Shown piece by piece: positions 1-5,886 of a DNA stretch of 8,406 nt. The notes under the pieces were generated by a model, which saw only the letters and a program-made list of their open reading frames with translations, was not told the DNA's origin and searched no databases. The position numbers and the translations under genes were made by a program. The stretch is from Gammaproteobacteria bacterium (GTDB lineage Bacteria; Pseudomonadota; Gammaproteobacteria; PS1; Pseudothioglobaceae), in contig JAQRMT010000026.1 of assembly GCA_028599035.1 (NCBI GenBank), positions 6,890 to 15,295 on the forward strand. The letters run 5' to 3'. Within the stretch, counting starts at the first letter, position 1. Each line of letters starts with the position of its first letter.

Positions 1-1
1 A

Positions 2-451
2 AAAAAACTAACCGAACATAACAGTTCAAATTATGGCGAGAAAATGCTTGAGATTTTATCTCTTATCCCTAAAGGCGGAACTGTAAACGATTTACCACAA
101 AGATTAAGGCCAAAGAAGTATTTTTCCAATACTTATGCTAGACTTTTTTCTGACCAACCTACACCAACTATAACCAGAAATTTTGGCACTCCATCCTCAT
201 CCAGATGCGTGCATCCATTTCAAAATAGAGCGTTAAGCACTAGGGAAGGTGCAAGATTACAGGGCTTTCCTGATACTTATCTTTTTTACGGCAGCAAGAC
301 CTCTAAAAATTTACAGATTGGTAATGCAGTGCCTCCGATTTTTGGAGAGGTAATAGCAAAAGAAATAATAAAATCTATGGATGCACAAAAAATAATTAAT
401 AAGACTCTAGGGCGGGCGTTGCCGATAAATTTTATGGTTAATTACCAGTAG
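2..451 (+). CDS. DNA (cytosine-5-)methyltransferase, C-terminal part (5' cut by window edge)
   Basis: The reading frame is open from base 2 to a TAG at 449-451, giving 149 residues of the C-terminal part of a C5 cytosine methyltransferase. These enzymes methylate cytosine C5 in DNA using S-adenosylmethionine, often as part of a restriction-modification system. Visible here are the target-recognition-proximal PTPTITRNFG stretch, motif IX (RALSTREGARLQGFP, fragment residues about 76-90) and motif X (QIGNAVPP, about 105-112). Motifs I, IV (catalytic PC) and VI lie upstream, outside the window. An ATG at 44 exists, but the family alignment continues upstream of it, so it is internal. The last residues after motif X (about 30) run into the convergent hydroxylase gene, overlapping it by 14 bp. 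Whether a restriction endonuclease accompanies it cannot be seen. The family call is very secure; the target sequence is unknown. Confidence 0.93.
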   Translation, partial: KKLTEHNSSNYGEKMLEILSLIPKGGTVNDLPQRLRPKKYFSNTYARLFSDQPTPTITRNFGTPSSSRCVHPFQNRALSTREGARLQGFPDTYLFYGSKTSKNLQIGNAVPPIFGEVIAKEIIKSMDAQKIINKTLGRALPINFMVNYQ

Positions 452-1589
452 CGTGCTTTTGAAAAAAAGATTTCAAAGTTGAATTTTCATTAATCAGATT
501 CATACCAAAGCCTCGCAACCACCTCATTGGTTCGCTGTTTTCTTTATAAATCCAATTAAGCCCTGTCATAGTTTTTGCCATCAGTTCATTGTCCAATCTT
601 CTGGTTCTGGCGTAGGTACGAAGAATGCTATAATCTTCTAAAGATTGGTTATTTGATTTCAATTGTTTCGATAATTCACTAACATCGGCAAAACCAAGAT
701 TAACGCCTTGCCCTGCCAACGGATGAATATTGTGGGCGGCATCGCCAATTAGGGTTAGGTTTTGTTTGACATAGTCTTTGGCACTGCGCTCAATCAGTGG
801 GAATGCTTGAATTTCACTTAATACTTCCAGTTCACCGAAGCGATATTCCACCCCTGCTGATAGTCGCTGGGCAAATGCCTCGGGCGATAATGTCAATAAT
901 TCATCGGCAAGGTGATTTTCTGCTGACCAGACGATGGACGCTTCGCGCTCACTCAAGGGCAACAGGGCAATAATACTGGTGGACAAAAATCGTTGCCAAG
1001 TTGATTTCTCAAAATCCTTAGCGGAGCGAATATTACAAACAATGGCTTTTTGCTGATAATTGGTCTCACTAAATTCAATATTGGCTAAATCCCGAACACG
1101 GGAGCGAGCGCCATCTGCGCCAATTAATAAGGAGCATTGCAGTTGTTGCTCGTCATCTAAATGCAATTGATAGCCCTGATTGGTTTTATCTATACTTTCA
1201 AGTTTGGCACTGATAAACTCTACTTTGGTGCCGGCTAATGCTGCGAACATAGCAGATTGAATACAGTCATTTTCTATAATATGCCCTAGATGCGTTGAAT
1301 CGTCATCAATCGTTGAAAAATCCAAACTACCATGCGAATTTTCATCCCACACCTTGGTATCGGTAAAAGCATATTTTCGTTGAATTAAATCCCACACACC
1401 AATATTATGCAAAAACGCTTGTGAAGTTGGCGTAATTGCACTAACACGGGTATGAAAGTTTTTTTGTATTTCAGGATTAGGGTTATTTGGCTCAATAATG
1501 GCAATGTTCAAATCGCTATTTGTCATTGACAGGGCAAACGCCTGCCCGACCATGCCACCACCTACGACAATAATATCAAAACTATTCAC
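438..1589 (-). CDS. UbiH/UbiF/VisC(UbiI)/COQ6-family FAD-dependent ubiquinone biosynthesis hydroxylase
   Basis: A 383-residue flavoprotein monooxygenase of the family that hydroxylates the aromatic ring during ubiquinone synthesis, using FAD, NAD(P)H and O2. Visible motifs are the N-terminal dinucleotide-binding GGGMVG (G10-x-G12-x-x-G15), the GADG motif (157-160) followed by ARSRVR, and the second FAD motif LIGDAAHNIHPLAGQGVNLG (280-299). The NIHPLAGQGVNLGF form and the STWQRF...LLPL stretch (196-212) resemble UbiF/UbiI more than UbiH, but the ring position cannot be decided from sequence alone. Length matches the family (about 390). The start is GTG at 1589, because the Rossmann motif begins only a few residues later and no upstream ATG fits. 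It overlaps the end of pmbA by 8 bp, so translation is probably coupled. It is the last gene of the minus-strand cluster, and no terminator is obvious before the convergent methyltransferase. Confidence 0.93.
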   Translation of the reverse strand: MNSFDIIVVGGGMVGQAFALSMTNSDLNIAIIEPNNPNPEIQKNFHTRVSAITPTSQAFLHNIGVWDLIQRKYAFTDTKVWDENSHGSLDFSTIDDDSTHLGHIIENDCIQSAMFAALAGTKVEFISAKLESIDKTNQGYQLHLDDEQQLQCSLLIGADGARSRVRDLANIEFSETNYQQKAIVCNIRSAKDFEKSTWQRFLSTSIIALLPLSEREASIVWSAENHLADELLTLSPEAFAQRLSAGVEYRFGELEVLSEIQAFPLIERSAKDYVKQNLTLIGDAAHNIHPLAGQGVNLGFADVSELSKQLKSNNQSLEDYSILRTYARTRRLDNELMAKTMTGLNWIYKENSEPMRWLRGFGMNLINENSTLKSFFQKHATGN

Positions 1590-2895
1590 CAGCTATTGTC
1601 ATTTGATTAACCAACACTGAGCCGACTTTAATATTGCTACGCTGGTCCACATCGTTGCCCACAGATACAATCCCAAGCAACATATCCTTAAGATTACCAG
1701 CAATAGTAACCCCTGACACAGGGTATTGAATTTCGCCATGTTCCACCCAAAATCCTAATGCACCACGGGAATAATCGCCTGTTGTTGTATTTACGCCTTG
1801 GCCCATTAATTCTGTTACCACTAAACCCTTGTCCATTGTCTTAATCAGTTCATCTAAGCCACCGTCAAAATTTGCCTCAACAATCACATTACTTACCCCG
1901 CCTGCATTGGCAGTTGTTTTTAGCCCTAGTTGATTAGCAGAATATTGCCCCATGACGAAACTTTTAACTCGCCCATTTTCAACAAAATATTGCGCTCGTT
2001 TAAGCACACCATCTCTATCAATCGCCTTAGCGCCTAGTGTCTTTTTTGCAAAGGGGTGTTCACGCACACTAAGCCCTTCAGGCAGCACAATTTTATCAAT
2101 ACTGTTTAACAAAAAGGTTGATTTTTTATATTGCTTGGTGCCACTTAATGCGTCTAAGAGCTGTGAAAACAACCCACCAGAGAGTCGTGAGGTAAAAATC
2201 ACAGGGCATTTTTGCGAAGACAAAGAGCGTGCACCAAGTTTTTGTTGCGCCAGTTTTGCCGCCTTTTTACCCACTTGTTGTGGCACTTCTAAATTATTTG
2301 CATCCAGTGCTGTAGTGTATTCATATGCCGTTTGCATTTCATCGCCTCGTTGTGCGATGAGTGCACAACTCAGTGCATGGCTGGTGCTGTTTTGTGTAGT
2401 AATCAAACCATTGGAATTAGCATACAACCCTTCGCCTTGAAAACTAGACACTTCCGCACCTTCAGAGTTGTTGATTTCATTTTGTGCAAGTGCCGCCTCT
2501 TCACAGGCTTTGGCAATATTAATACTGTGTTGTGCGTCCAAATCCCAAGGATGATAAAGGTCTAAATCGGGTGCTTCAAATGCCATCAATTCTTTTGGCG
2601 CTAAGCCGTTAAAAGGGTCATCTTGAGTATATTTTGCAATCAAACAGGCAGATTCTATGGTTTTATCAAGGCTATCCTTGCTAACATCGACGCTGGAAGC
2701 ACGCCCTTTCTTTTTGCCAAAAAACACACTAACTTCAAAGTTTTTATCAAGATGATATTGCAAGGTCTCAACCTCACCCAATCTTATTGCAGTAGAAACG
2801 CCGGAACTTGAGCCAAGCAATAACTCATAATCGCTAACCTGATATTTTTTTAATAATTCAATGGCTAATTGTGCGGTTTGTTCTAAAGATGACAT
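1582..2895 (-). CDS. pmbA: PmbA/TldE metalloprotease-associated subunit
   Basis: A 437-residue protein matching PmbA (TldE, about 450 residues in E. coli) along its full length. In E. coli TldD and TldE form a heteromeric cytoplasmic protease that trims unfolded peptides, matures microcin B17 and degrades the antitoxin CcdA. TldD carries the zinc site and TldE lacks it; consistently, no HExxxH motif is present here. The N-terminal domain covers roughly residues 1-215 and the C-terminal domain 225-437. The C-terminal domain holds the conserved TELMGQGVNTTTGDYSRGA (361-379), PVSGVTIAGNL (392-402) and GLFSQLL (241-247) stretches. The ATG at 2895 is preceded by a GAGAAG ribosome-binding sequence just after the corC stop codon, 10 bp away. 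A tldD partner is needed for activity and must lie elsewhere. The natural substrate in this organism is unknown. Confidence 0.95.
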   Translation of the reverse strand: MSSLEQTAQLAIELLKKYQVSDYELLLGSSSGVSTAIRLGEVETLQYHLDKNFEVSVFFGKKKGRASSVDVSKDSLDKTIESACLIAKYTQDDPFNGLAPKELMAFEAPDLDLYHPWDLDAQHSINIAKACEEAALAQNEINNSEGAEVSSFQGEGLYANSNGLITTQNSTSHALSCALIAQRGDEMQTAYEYTTALDANNLEVPQQVGKKAAKLAQQKLGARSLSSQKCPVIFTSRLSGGLFSQLLDALSGTKQYKKSTFLLNSIDKIVLPEGLSVREHPFAKKTLGAKAIDRDGVLKRAQYFVENGRVKSFVMGQYSANQLGLKTTANAGGVSNVIVEANFDGGLDELIKTMDKGLVVTELMGQGVNTTTGDYSRGALGFWVEHGEIQYPVSGVTIAGNLKDMLLGIVSVGNDVDQRSNIKVGSVLVNQMTIAGE

Positions 2896-2905
2896 AAGCT
2901 TCTCA

Positions 2906-3754
2906 CTATTGGTTTTTGATTACTTCTAACGAACGCAATCTTCGAGAATCAGCTTTTAAAACCTTAAAGTGAAATCCTTGTAAATCAATTTCACTTGCCT
3001 GTTCTGGCAAATAAGTAAATCCAGCAACCACCAAGCCTGCCACAGTATCCACACATTCTGCTTGCAGTTCAACGCCAAAAAATTCATTAAATTCCTCAAT
3101 CGGCGTATGCCCTTTAAGTAAATAACGGCCACCACTAAAATCAATAATATTGTCTTCTTCTGAGTCGTGCTCGTCTTCAATCTCACCCACAATTTGCTCT
3201 AACACATCTTCCAATGTTACCAGGCCTGCAATCTCGCCATATTCATCCATCACCACTGCCATATGTGAGTGCTTTTGCTGAAAATCTCGCATCAATGCAC
3301 CTAAAGTTTTACTCTCAGGTACGAGCACAATGGGGCGTAAATACTCCTTACAACTAAATTCTTTTTTCTGCTCATTAGACAAATGACTGAGCAAATCTTT
3401 AGCCAAAATAACCCCTTGAATTTTATTCTTATCGCTGTTCATAATTGGGAATCTTGAATGTGCAGATTTAATCATAATGTCAAGCAAATTCTTAGTATCT
3501 GTATTATGCTCAATCATCACCATTTTTGATTTTGGCACCATTACATCACGCACTTCCATGTTTTCAAGTTGCATCACGCCTTCGATGAGGCTGCGGCTAT
3601 GAGAATCAATAACATGGTTTTCCTCAGACTCTTTTAAGGCCTGTAACAAGGCTTCATTTGAATTAAGTGAGGTATGAAAAAACTGATTTTTAAGCCTTTG
3701 TAAGAAAGGCAATTTCGATGGAGGTCGCTCTTCGTTCATTAATATTTGCGTCAA
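2906..3754 (-). CDS. corC: CorC/YbeX-type CBS-domain protein (HlyC/CorC family)
   Basis: A 282-residue soluble protein of the CorC (YbeX) type. It has a pair of CBS domains (about residues 70-125 and 135-190, including VRDVMVPKSKM and MAVVMDEYGEIAGLVTLEDV) and a C-terminal transporter-associated domain (about 205-282, with the VDTVAGLVV core). It lacks the DUF21 membrane domain of the larger CNNM-like relatives. CBS pairs bind adenine nucleotides. The family was linked genetically to magnesium/cobalt efflux in Salmonella and, in E. coli, to ribosome-related functions beside ybeY, so the usual 'efflux protein' label is loose. The annotated start is TTG at 3754, supported by a GAG six bases upstream. 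An in-frame ATG at 3739 is an alternative but has no visible ribosome-binding site. Unlike in E. coli, ybeY and lnt are not its neighbours here. The gap to rnfH upstream is 23 bp. Confidence 0.93.
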   Translation of the reverse strand: MTQILMNEERPPSKLPFLQRLKNQFFHTSLNSNEALLQALKESEENHVIDSHSRSLIEGVMQLENMEVRDVMVPKSKMVMIEHNTDTKNLLDIMIKSAHSRFPIMNSDKNKIQGVILAKDLLSHLSNEQKKEFSCKEYLRPIVLVPESKTLGALMRDFQQKHSHMAVVMDEYGEIAGLVTLEDVLEQIVGEIEDEHDSEEDNIIDFSGGRYLLKGHTPIEEFNEFFGVELQAECVDTVAGLVVAGFTYLPEQASEIDLQGFHFKVLKADSRRLRSLEVIKNQ

Positions 3755-3777
3755 TTAAAACTCTATTTTAACAAGGT

Positions 3778-4074
3778 TCAAGTTTTTTTGCCACTACGCA
3801 TCTTTTTACCCTGTGCGGCACGCTCTTTACGCACTTGTTTGGGGTTGGCAATCAGTGGACGGTAAATCTCAACTCGGTCTTTTTCTCTAAGCTTGGTGCC
3901 AAGTTTAGCAATTTTGCCGAAAATACCTGTTTTGTCTTTGTTTAAATCAATTTGCGGATAAATGTTCAATATACCAGACATCTCAATTGCTTGCTGCAAA
4001 GTCACACCTTCGTCCACCTCCAACTCAAGTAGCGTTTGTTTGTTTGGTAGAGCATAGGCGACTTCTATATTCAT
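3778..4074 (-). CDS. rnfH: RnfH/RatB family beta-grasp protein (UPF0125)
   Basis: A 98-residue protein close to E. coli RnfH (YfjF, 96 residues), a ubiquitin-like beta-grasp protein named after rnf electron-transport clusters; its cellular role is unsettled. Diagnostic segments are EVAYALPNKQ (4-13), IDLNKDKTGIFGK (42-54) and DRVEIYRPLIANPKQ (67-81), with a basic tail (KERAAQGKKMRSGKK). An upstream in-frame ATG at 4092 would add six residues inside hisA. I chose the ATG at 4074 because homologues begin near EVAYALP and because it forms a TAATG stop-start overlap with hisA (1 nt shared), typical of coupled translation. In E. coli it sits beside ratA and smpB; here it sits between hisA and corC, so its usual context is absent. 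Confidence 0.9.
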   Translation of the reverse strand: MNIEVAYALPNKQTLLELEVDEGVTLQQAIEMSGILNIYPQIDLNKDKTGIFGKIAKLGTKLREKDRVEIYRPLIANPKQVRKERAAQGKKMRSGKKT

Positions 4075-4808
4075 TAACTTTTCTGATCGCACAACTGTTG
4101 CGCTTTGGCAAAATCAAGCGTTCCTTCATAAATTGCCCGCCCTGTAATCGCCCCCATAATACCGTGATGCGCCTGCGTTAATAACCCAGAAATATCCCCC
4201 ATATTAGTAATACCGCCTGAGGCAATAATCGGGATTGAGGTTTGCCTGGCCAAATCAGCAGTCGCCTCAACATTCACCCCTTGCATCATCCCATCTCGGG
4301 CAATATCGGTATAAACAATCGAGCTCACCCCCTCTTGTTCAAATTTTTTCGACAAGTCTACCACATGCAAATCCGTCTGCTGCGCCCAACCCTGCGTTGC
4401 CACTAAGCCCTCATTTGCATCCAAACCCACAATTACCTTGCCAGGAAACTCACGGCACAACTCAGCCACAAATTCAGAATTTGTTACTGCCATCGTACCA
4501 ATAATTAGATAACTAACGCCTGCTTCAATATAAGTATTGGCAATCTGCATACTGCGAATGCCACCCCCAATCTGTACAGGCAAATCAGGGAATGCTGACA
4601 CAATCTCAGTCACGCTCAAGGCATTCACAGGCTCGCCCTCAAATGCCCCATTCAAATCCACCAAATGCAGCCGCCTTGCCCCTTGTGCCACCCACTGCGC
4701 TGCCATCTCTACTGGATTATCAGAAAACACCGTAGTGTCTTCCATCAAGCCTTGCCTGAGGCGCACGCATTGTCCATTTTTTAAATCTATTGCTGGGATT
4801 ATTGTCAT
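4074..4808 (-). CDS. hisA: HisA, phosphoribosylformimino-AICAR-phosphate (ProFAR) isomerase
   Basis: A 244-residue (beta/alpha)8-barrel enzyme of histidine biosynthesis. It converts N'-(5'-phosphoribosyl)-formimino-AICAR ribonucleotide (ProFAR) to the ribulosyl form (PRFAR) by an Amadori rearrangement in the cytoplasm. The start MTIIPAIDLKNGQCVRLRQG is typical, with catalytic Asp8. The second catalytic Asp is D130 in VGLDANEG. Phosphate-binding loops are IGGGIR (80-85) and ASGGI (196-200) with TGRAIYEG (222-229). Length is as expected. The ATG at 4808 has an AGAAG-like ribosome-binding site directly upstream. It is not flanked by hisH or hisF inside the window, so the his pathway appears to be scattered or broken at this point. 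A 76-bp gap separates it from the LysE gene upstream; this gap has no strong hairpin and only weak promoter-like sequences. Confidence 0.96.
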   Translation of the reverse strand: MTIIPAIDLKNGQCVRLRQGLMEDTTVFSDNPVEMAAQWVAQGARRLHLVDLNGAFEGEPVNALSVTEIVSAFPDLPVQIGGGIRSMQIANTYIEAGVSYLIIGTMAVTNSEFVAELCREFPGKVIVGLDANEGLVATQGWAQQTDLHVVDLSKKFEQEGVSSIVYTDIARDGMMQGVNVEATADLARQTSIPIIASGGITNMGDISGLLTQAHHGIMGAITGRAIYEGTLDFAKAQQLCDQKS

Positions 4809-4884
4809 TCTTCTGCCTAAATTTTCTTAAAATTGAATTTTACCCATGTTTTAATCAAATCTATCTTCAATCCAGTTAGAGTCT

Positions 4885-5484
4885 CTATAAATTCACCCCT
4901 TCAAGCAACAAGAACGCAGAGAACAGGACTAATAAAAGACAGCTTAAATAAGCAAAATTATCTTTTAATAGTCTTGTTCCGACCTTTCCAATGAATACAT
5001 AAAGTACAAATAATAAGTTTGACACCAATAACATTATTACAGCAAAAATAAGAGAGTTTGCGATTATTCCTTGGTTTAATTGGGTAGCAATAACCGCACC
5101 TGATGGAAATAATAACCATATTTTTGGAGACAAAAGCATAATGATGGCCAGATTATAAACAGTTAAATTTAAATTGGTATTTAACCGTTTACTCTTAAAA
5201 ACTTTATACGATAAATAGGCGGTATACGCGCTACCTAGCAAATAAAACCACATACCAATATCGGAAAATAATTGGGATATTAACTCAACAAATACCACGC
5301 AAATAATAGCCTGAGAAGTCTGGATAGATAAATTCACAGTTAAAAACACTCTAAAGAAAAACCTTAGTATCTCTGCGAATGTTAAATTGCGCGTTGCCTC
5401 CATCACTGATAGCCACACTGGGCCAGGAGTGAGATAAAAAATTACCCAGAAAACAAACAGTTTGTTAATAATGTTAATATCCAC
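4885..5484 (-). CDS. LysE/RhtB-type membrane transporter (divergent)
   Basis: A 199-residue, strongly hydrophobic protein with about six predicted membrane segments (roughly residues 8-28, 42-68, 74-95, 108-130, 143-166, 176-196). The family exports amino acids or related amines across the inner membrane. Family marks are TPGP (19-22) after the first hydrophobic stretch, LLGSAYTAYLSYK (82-94) and LSPKIWLLFPSG (118-129), matching the usual PGP, LGGaYLayLgyk and nPKaw patterns. Oddly, the glycine-rich segment normally following TPGP is replaced by ILRFFFRVFLTVNLS (39-53), so this is a divergent member. The start is GTG at 5484; no ATG fits this frame. It follows the DUF1127 gene by 12 bp and is probably co-transcribed with it. 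Divergent placement to a MocR regulator suggests control by that regulator. The substrate is unknown. Confidence 0.82.
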   Translation of the reverse strand: MDINIINKLFVFWVIFYLTPGPVWLSVMEATRNLTFAEILRFFFRVFLTVNLSIQTSQAIICVVFVELISQLFSDIGMWFYLLGSAYTAYLSYKVFKSKRLNTNLNLTVYNLAIIMLLSPKIWLLFPSGAVIATQLNQGIIANSLIFAVIMLLVSNLLFVLYVFIGKVGTRLLKDNFAYLSCLLLVLFSAFLLLEGVNL

Positions 5485-5496
5485 AATCTGTATTCA

Positions 5497-5751
5497 TTAC
5501 TGCCAAAAAGGCTTACTGGCTTCTCGTATTGCCTCTTCACGATTAATACCAATATCTGCCAATTGACGATCTGTTAAATGCAACAACTCTTTTCGTTGTT
5601 TTGAAATGGCGTGATATTTTTTTATCATTTCCAATAGCCGAGATACATTCAATACTGCACGATACAATGTCAGACTAAAACACTTGAATTTATTGGAGCG
5701 TTGGCACGCTAGGGCATGTTTTTGTGTGATGTAATTCATAGCTTTCTCCAT
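5497..5751 (-). CDS. DUF1127 (YjiS-like) small basic protein
   Basis: A small basic protein whose C-terminal half matches DUF1127: KQRKELLHLTDRQLADIGI followed by NREEAIREASKPFWQ, the usual 'L.dLtdrqLaDIGi.R' signature with the terminal PFW. The region before this is longer than in minimal DUF1127 proteins and rich in Lys/Arg/Cys. Three in-frame ATGs lie at 5763, 5751 and 5739. The one at 5751 (84 residues) is chosen because GAGG precedes it by six bases and because a -10-like TATAAT at 5776-5771 would start the transcript near 5764, too close for use of the first ATG. The ATG at 5739 also has a GGAG. In Agrobacterium and Rhodobacter such proteins have been tied to RNA binding or to interactions with regulators. 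In E. coli yjiS adjoins the MocR-type gene yjiR, as seen here. The role in this organism is unknown. Confidence 0.85.
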   Translation of the reverse strand: MEKAMNYITQKHALACQRSNKFKCFSLTLYRAVLNVSRLLEMIKKYHAISKQRKELLHLTDRQLADIGINREEAIREASKPFWQ

Positions 5752-5770
5752 AGTTTTCCTCATCAGGCAA

Positions 5771-5800
5771 ATTATAGAATTTATATCTGAACCAGTACAG
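5771..5800 (-). promoter_or_regulatory. Putative promoter of the DUF1127-lysE operon
   Basis: On the minus strand a perfect TATAAT lies at 5776-5771. The -35 position (about 5799-5794) reads TGTACT, a poor match, and coincides with the left arm of the outer inverted repeat (CAGTACAGA, 5793-5801). A weak -35 covered by a possible regulator site fits an activated or repressed promoter. The transcript would start near 5764 with a leader of about 13 nt carrying GAGG. Confidence 0.45.
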
Positions 5801-5880
5801 AGTCAAAATATACTTATTTAGAGGATAACAGATGTGTATAATACCATCTGTTATTATATATTTATATCAATTCTGTACTG
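5793..5880. repeat. Outer inverted repeat (9-bp arms) in the MocR divergent intergenic region
   Basis: CAGTACAGA at 5793-5801 and its exact reverse complement TCTGTACTG at 5872-5880 frame the intergenic region, centres 79 bp apart (about 7.5 helical turns). One arm overlaps the presumed -35 of the DUF1127 promoter; the other ends 6 bp before the regulator's start codon. They are candidate binding sites for the MocR protein, possibly bridging by a dimer. The role is inferred from position. Confidence 0.6.
5825..5854. promoter_or_regulatory. Inner perfect inverted repeat enclosing a TATAAT; candidate operator and regulator promoter
   Basis: ATAACAGATG (5825-5834) and its exact reverse complement CATCTGTTAT (5845-5854) are separated by 10 bp. 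The spacer holds a plus-strand TATAAT (5837-5842), a consensus -10 that would start the regulator's mRNA near 5849. The matching -35 region (5814-5819, TTATTT) is weak. Arms centred 20 bp apart (two helical turns) around a -10 fit an autorepression operator. It could also fold as a hairpin, but no T-run follows and it lies before a gene, so a terminator is less likely. Confidence 0.6.
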
Positions 5881-5886
5881 CTTAAT

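Noticed and set aside
1952..2440. Plus-strand open frame of 162 codons opposite pmbA
   Set aside because: The pmbA frame on the other strand matches its family throughout; the antisense product shows no recognisable motif.
2956..3192. Alternative minus-strand frame of 78 codons inside corC
   Set aside because: Out-of-frame shadow of the conserved CorC C-terminal domain.
4235..4830. Two plus-strand open frames opposite hisA
   Set aside because: Proline/serine-rich low-complexity products that mirror the hisA coding sequence; no independent support.
4809..4884. hisA promoter or attenuator (his leader)
   Set aside because: No run of His codons and no terminator hairpin; only weak AT-rich -10-like sequences, not enough for a feature.
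5825..5854. Inner inverted repeat considered as an intrinsic terminator
   Set aside because: No T-run on either strand, no gene reading into it, and a -10 consensus in its loop; an operator is more likely.
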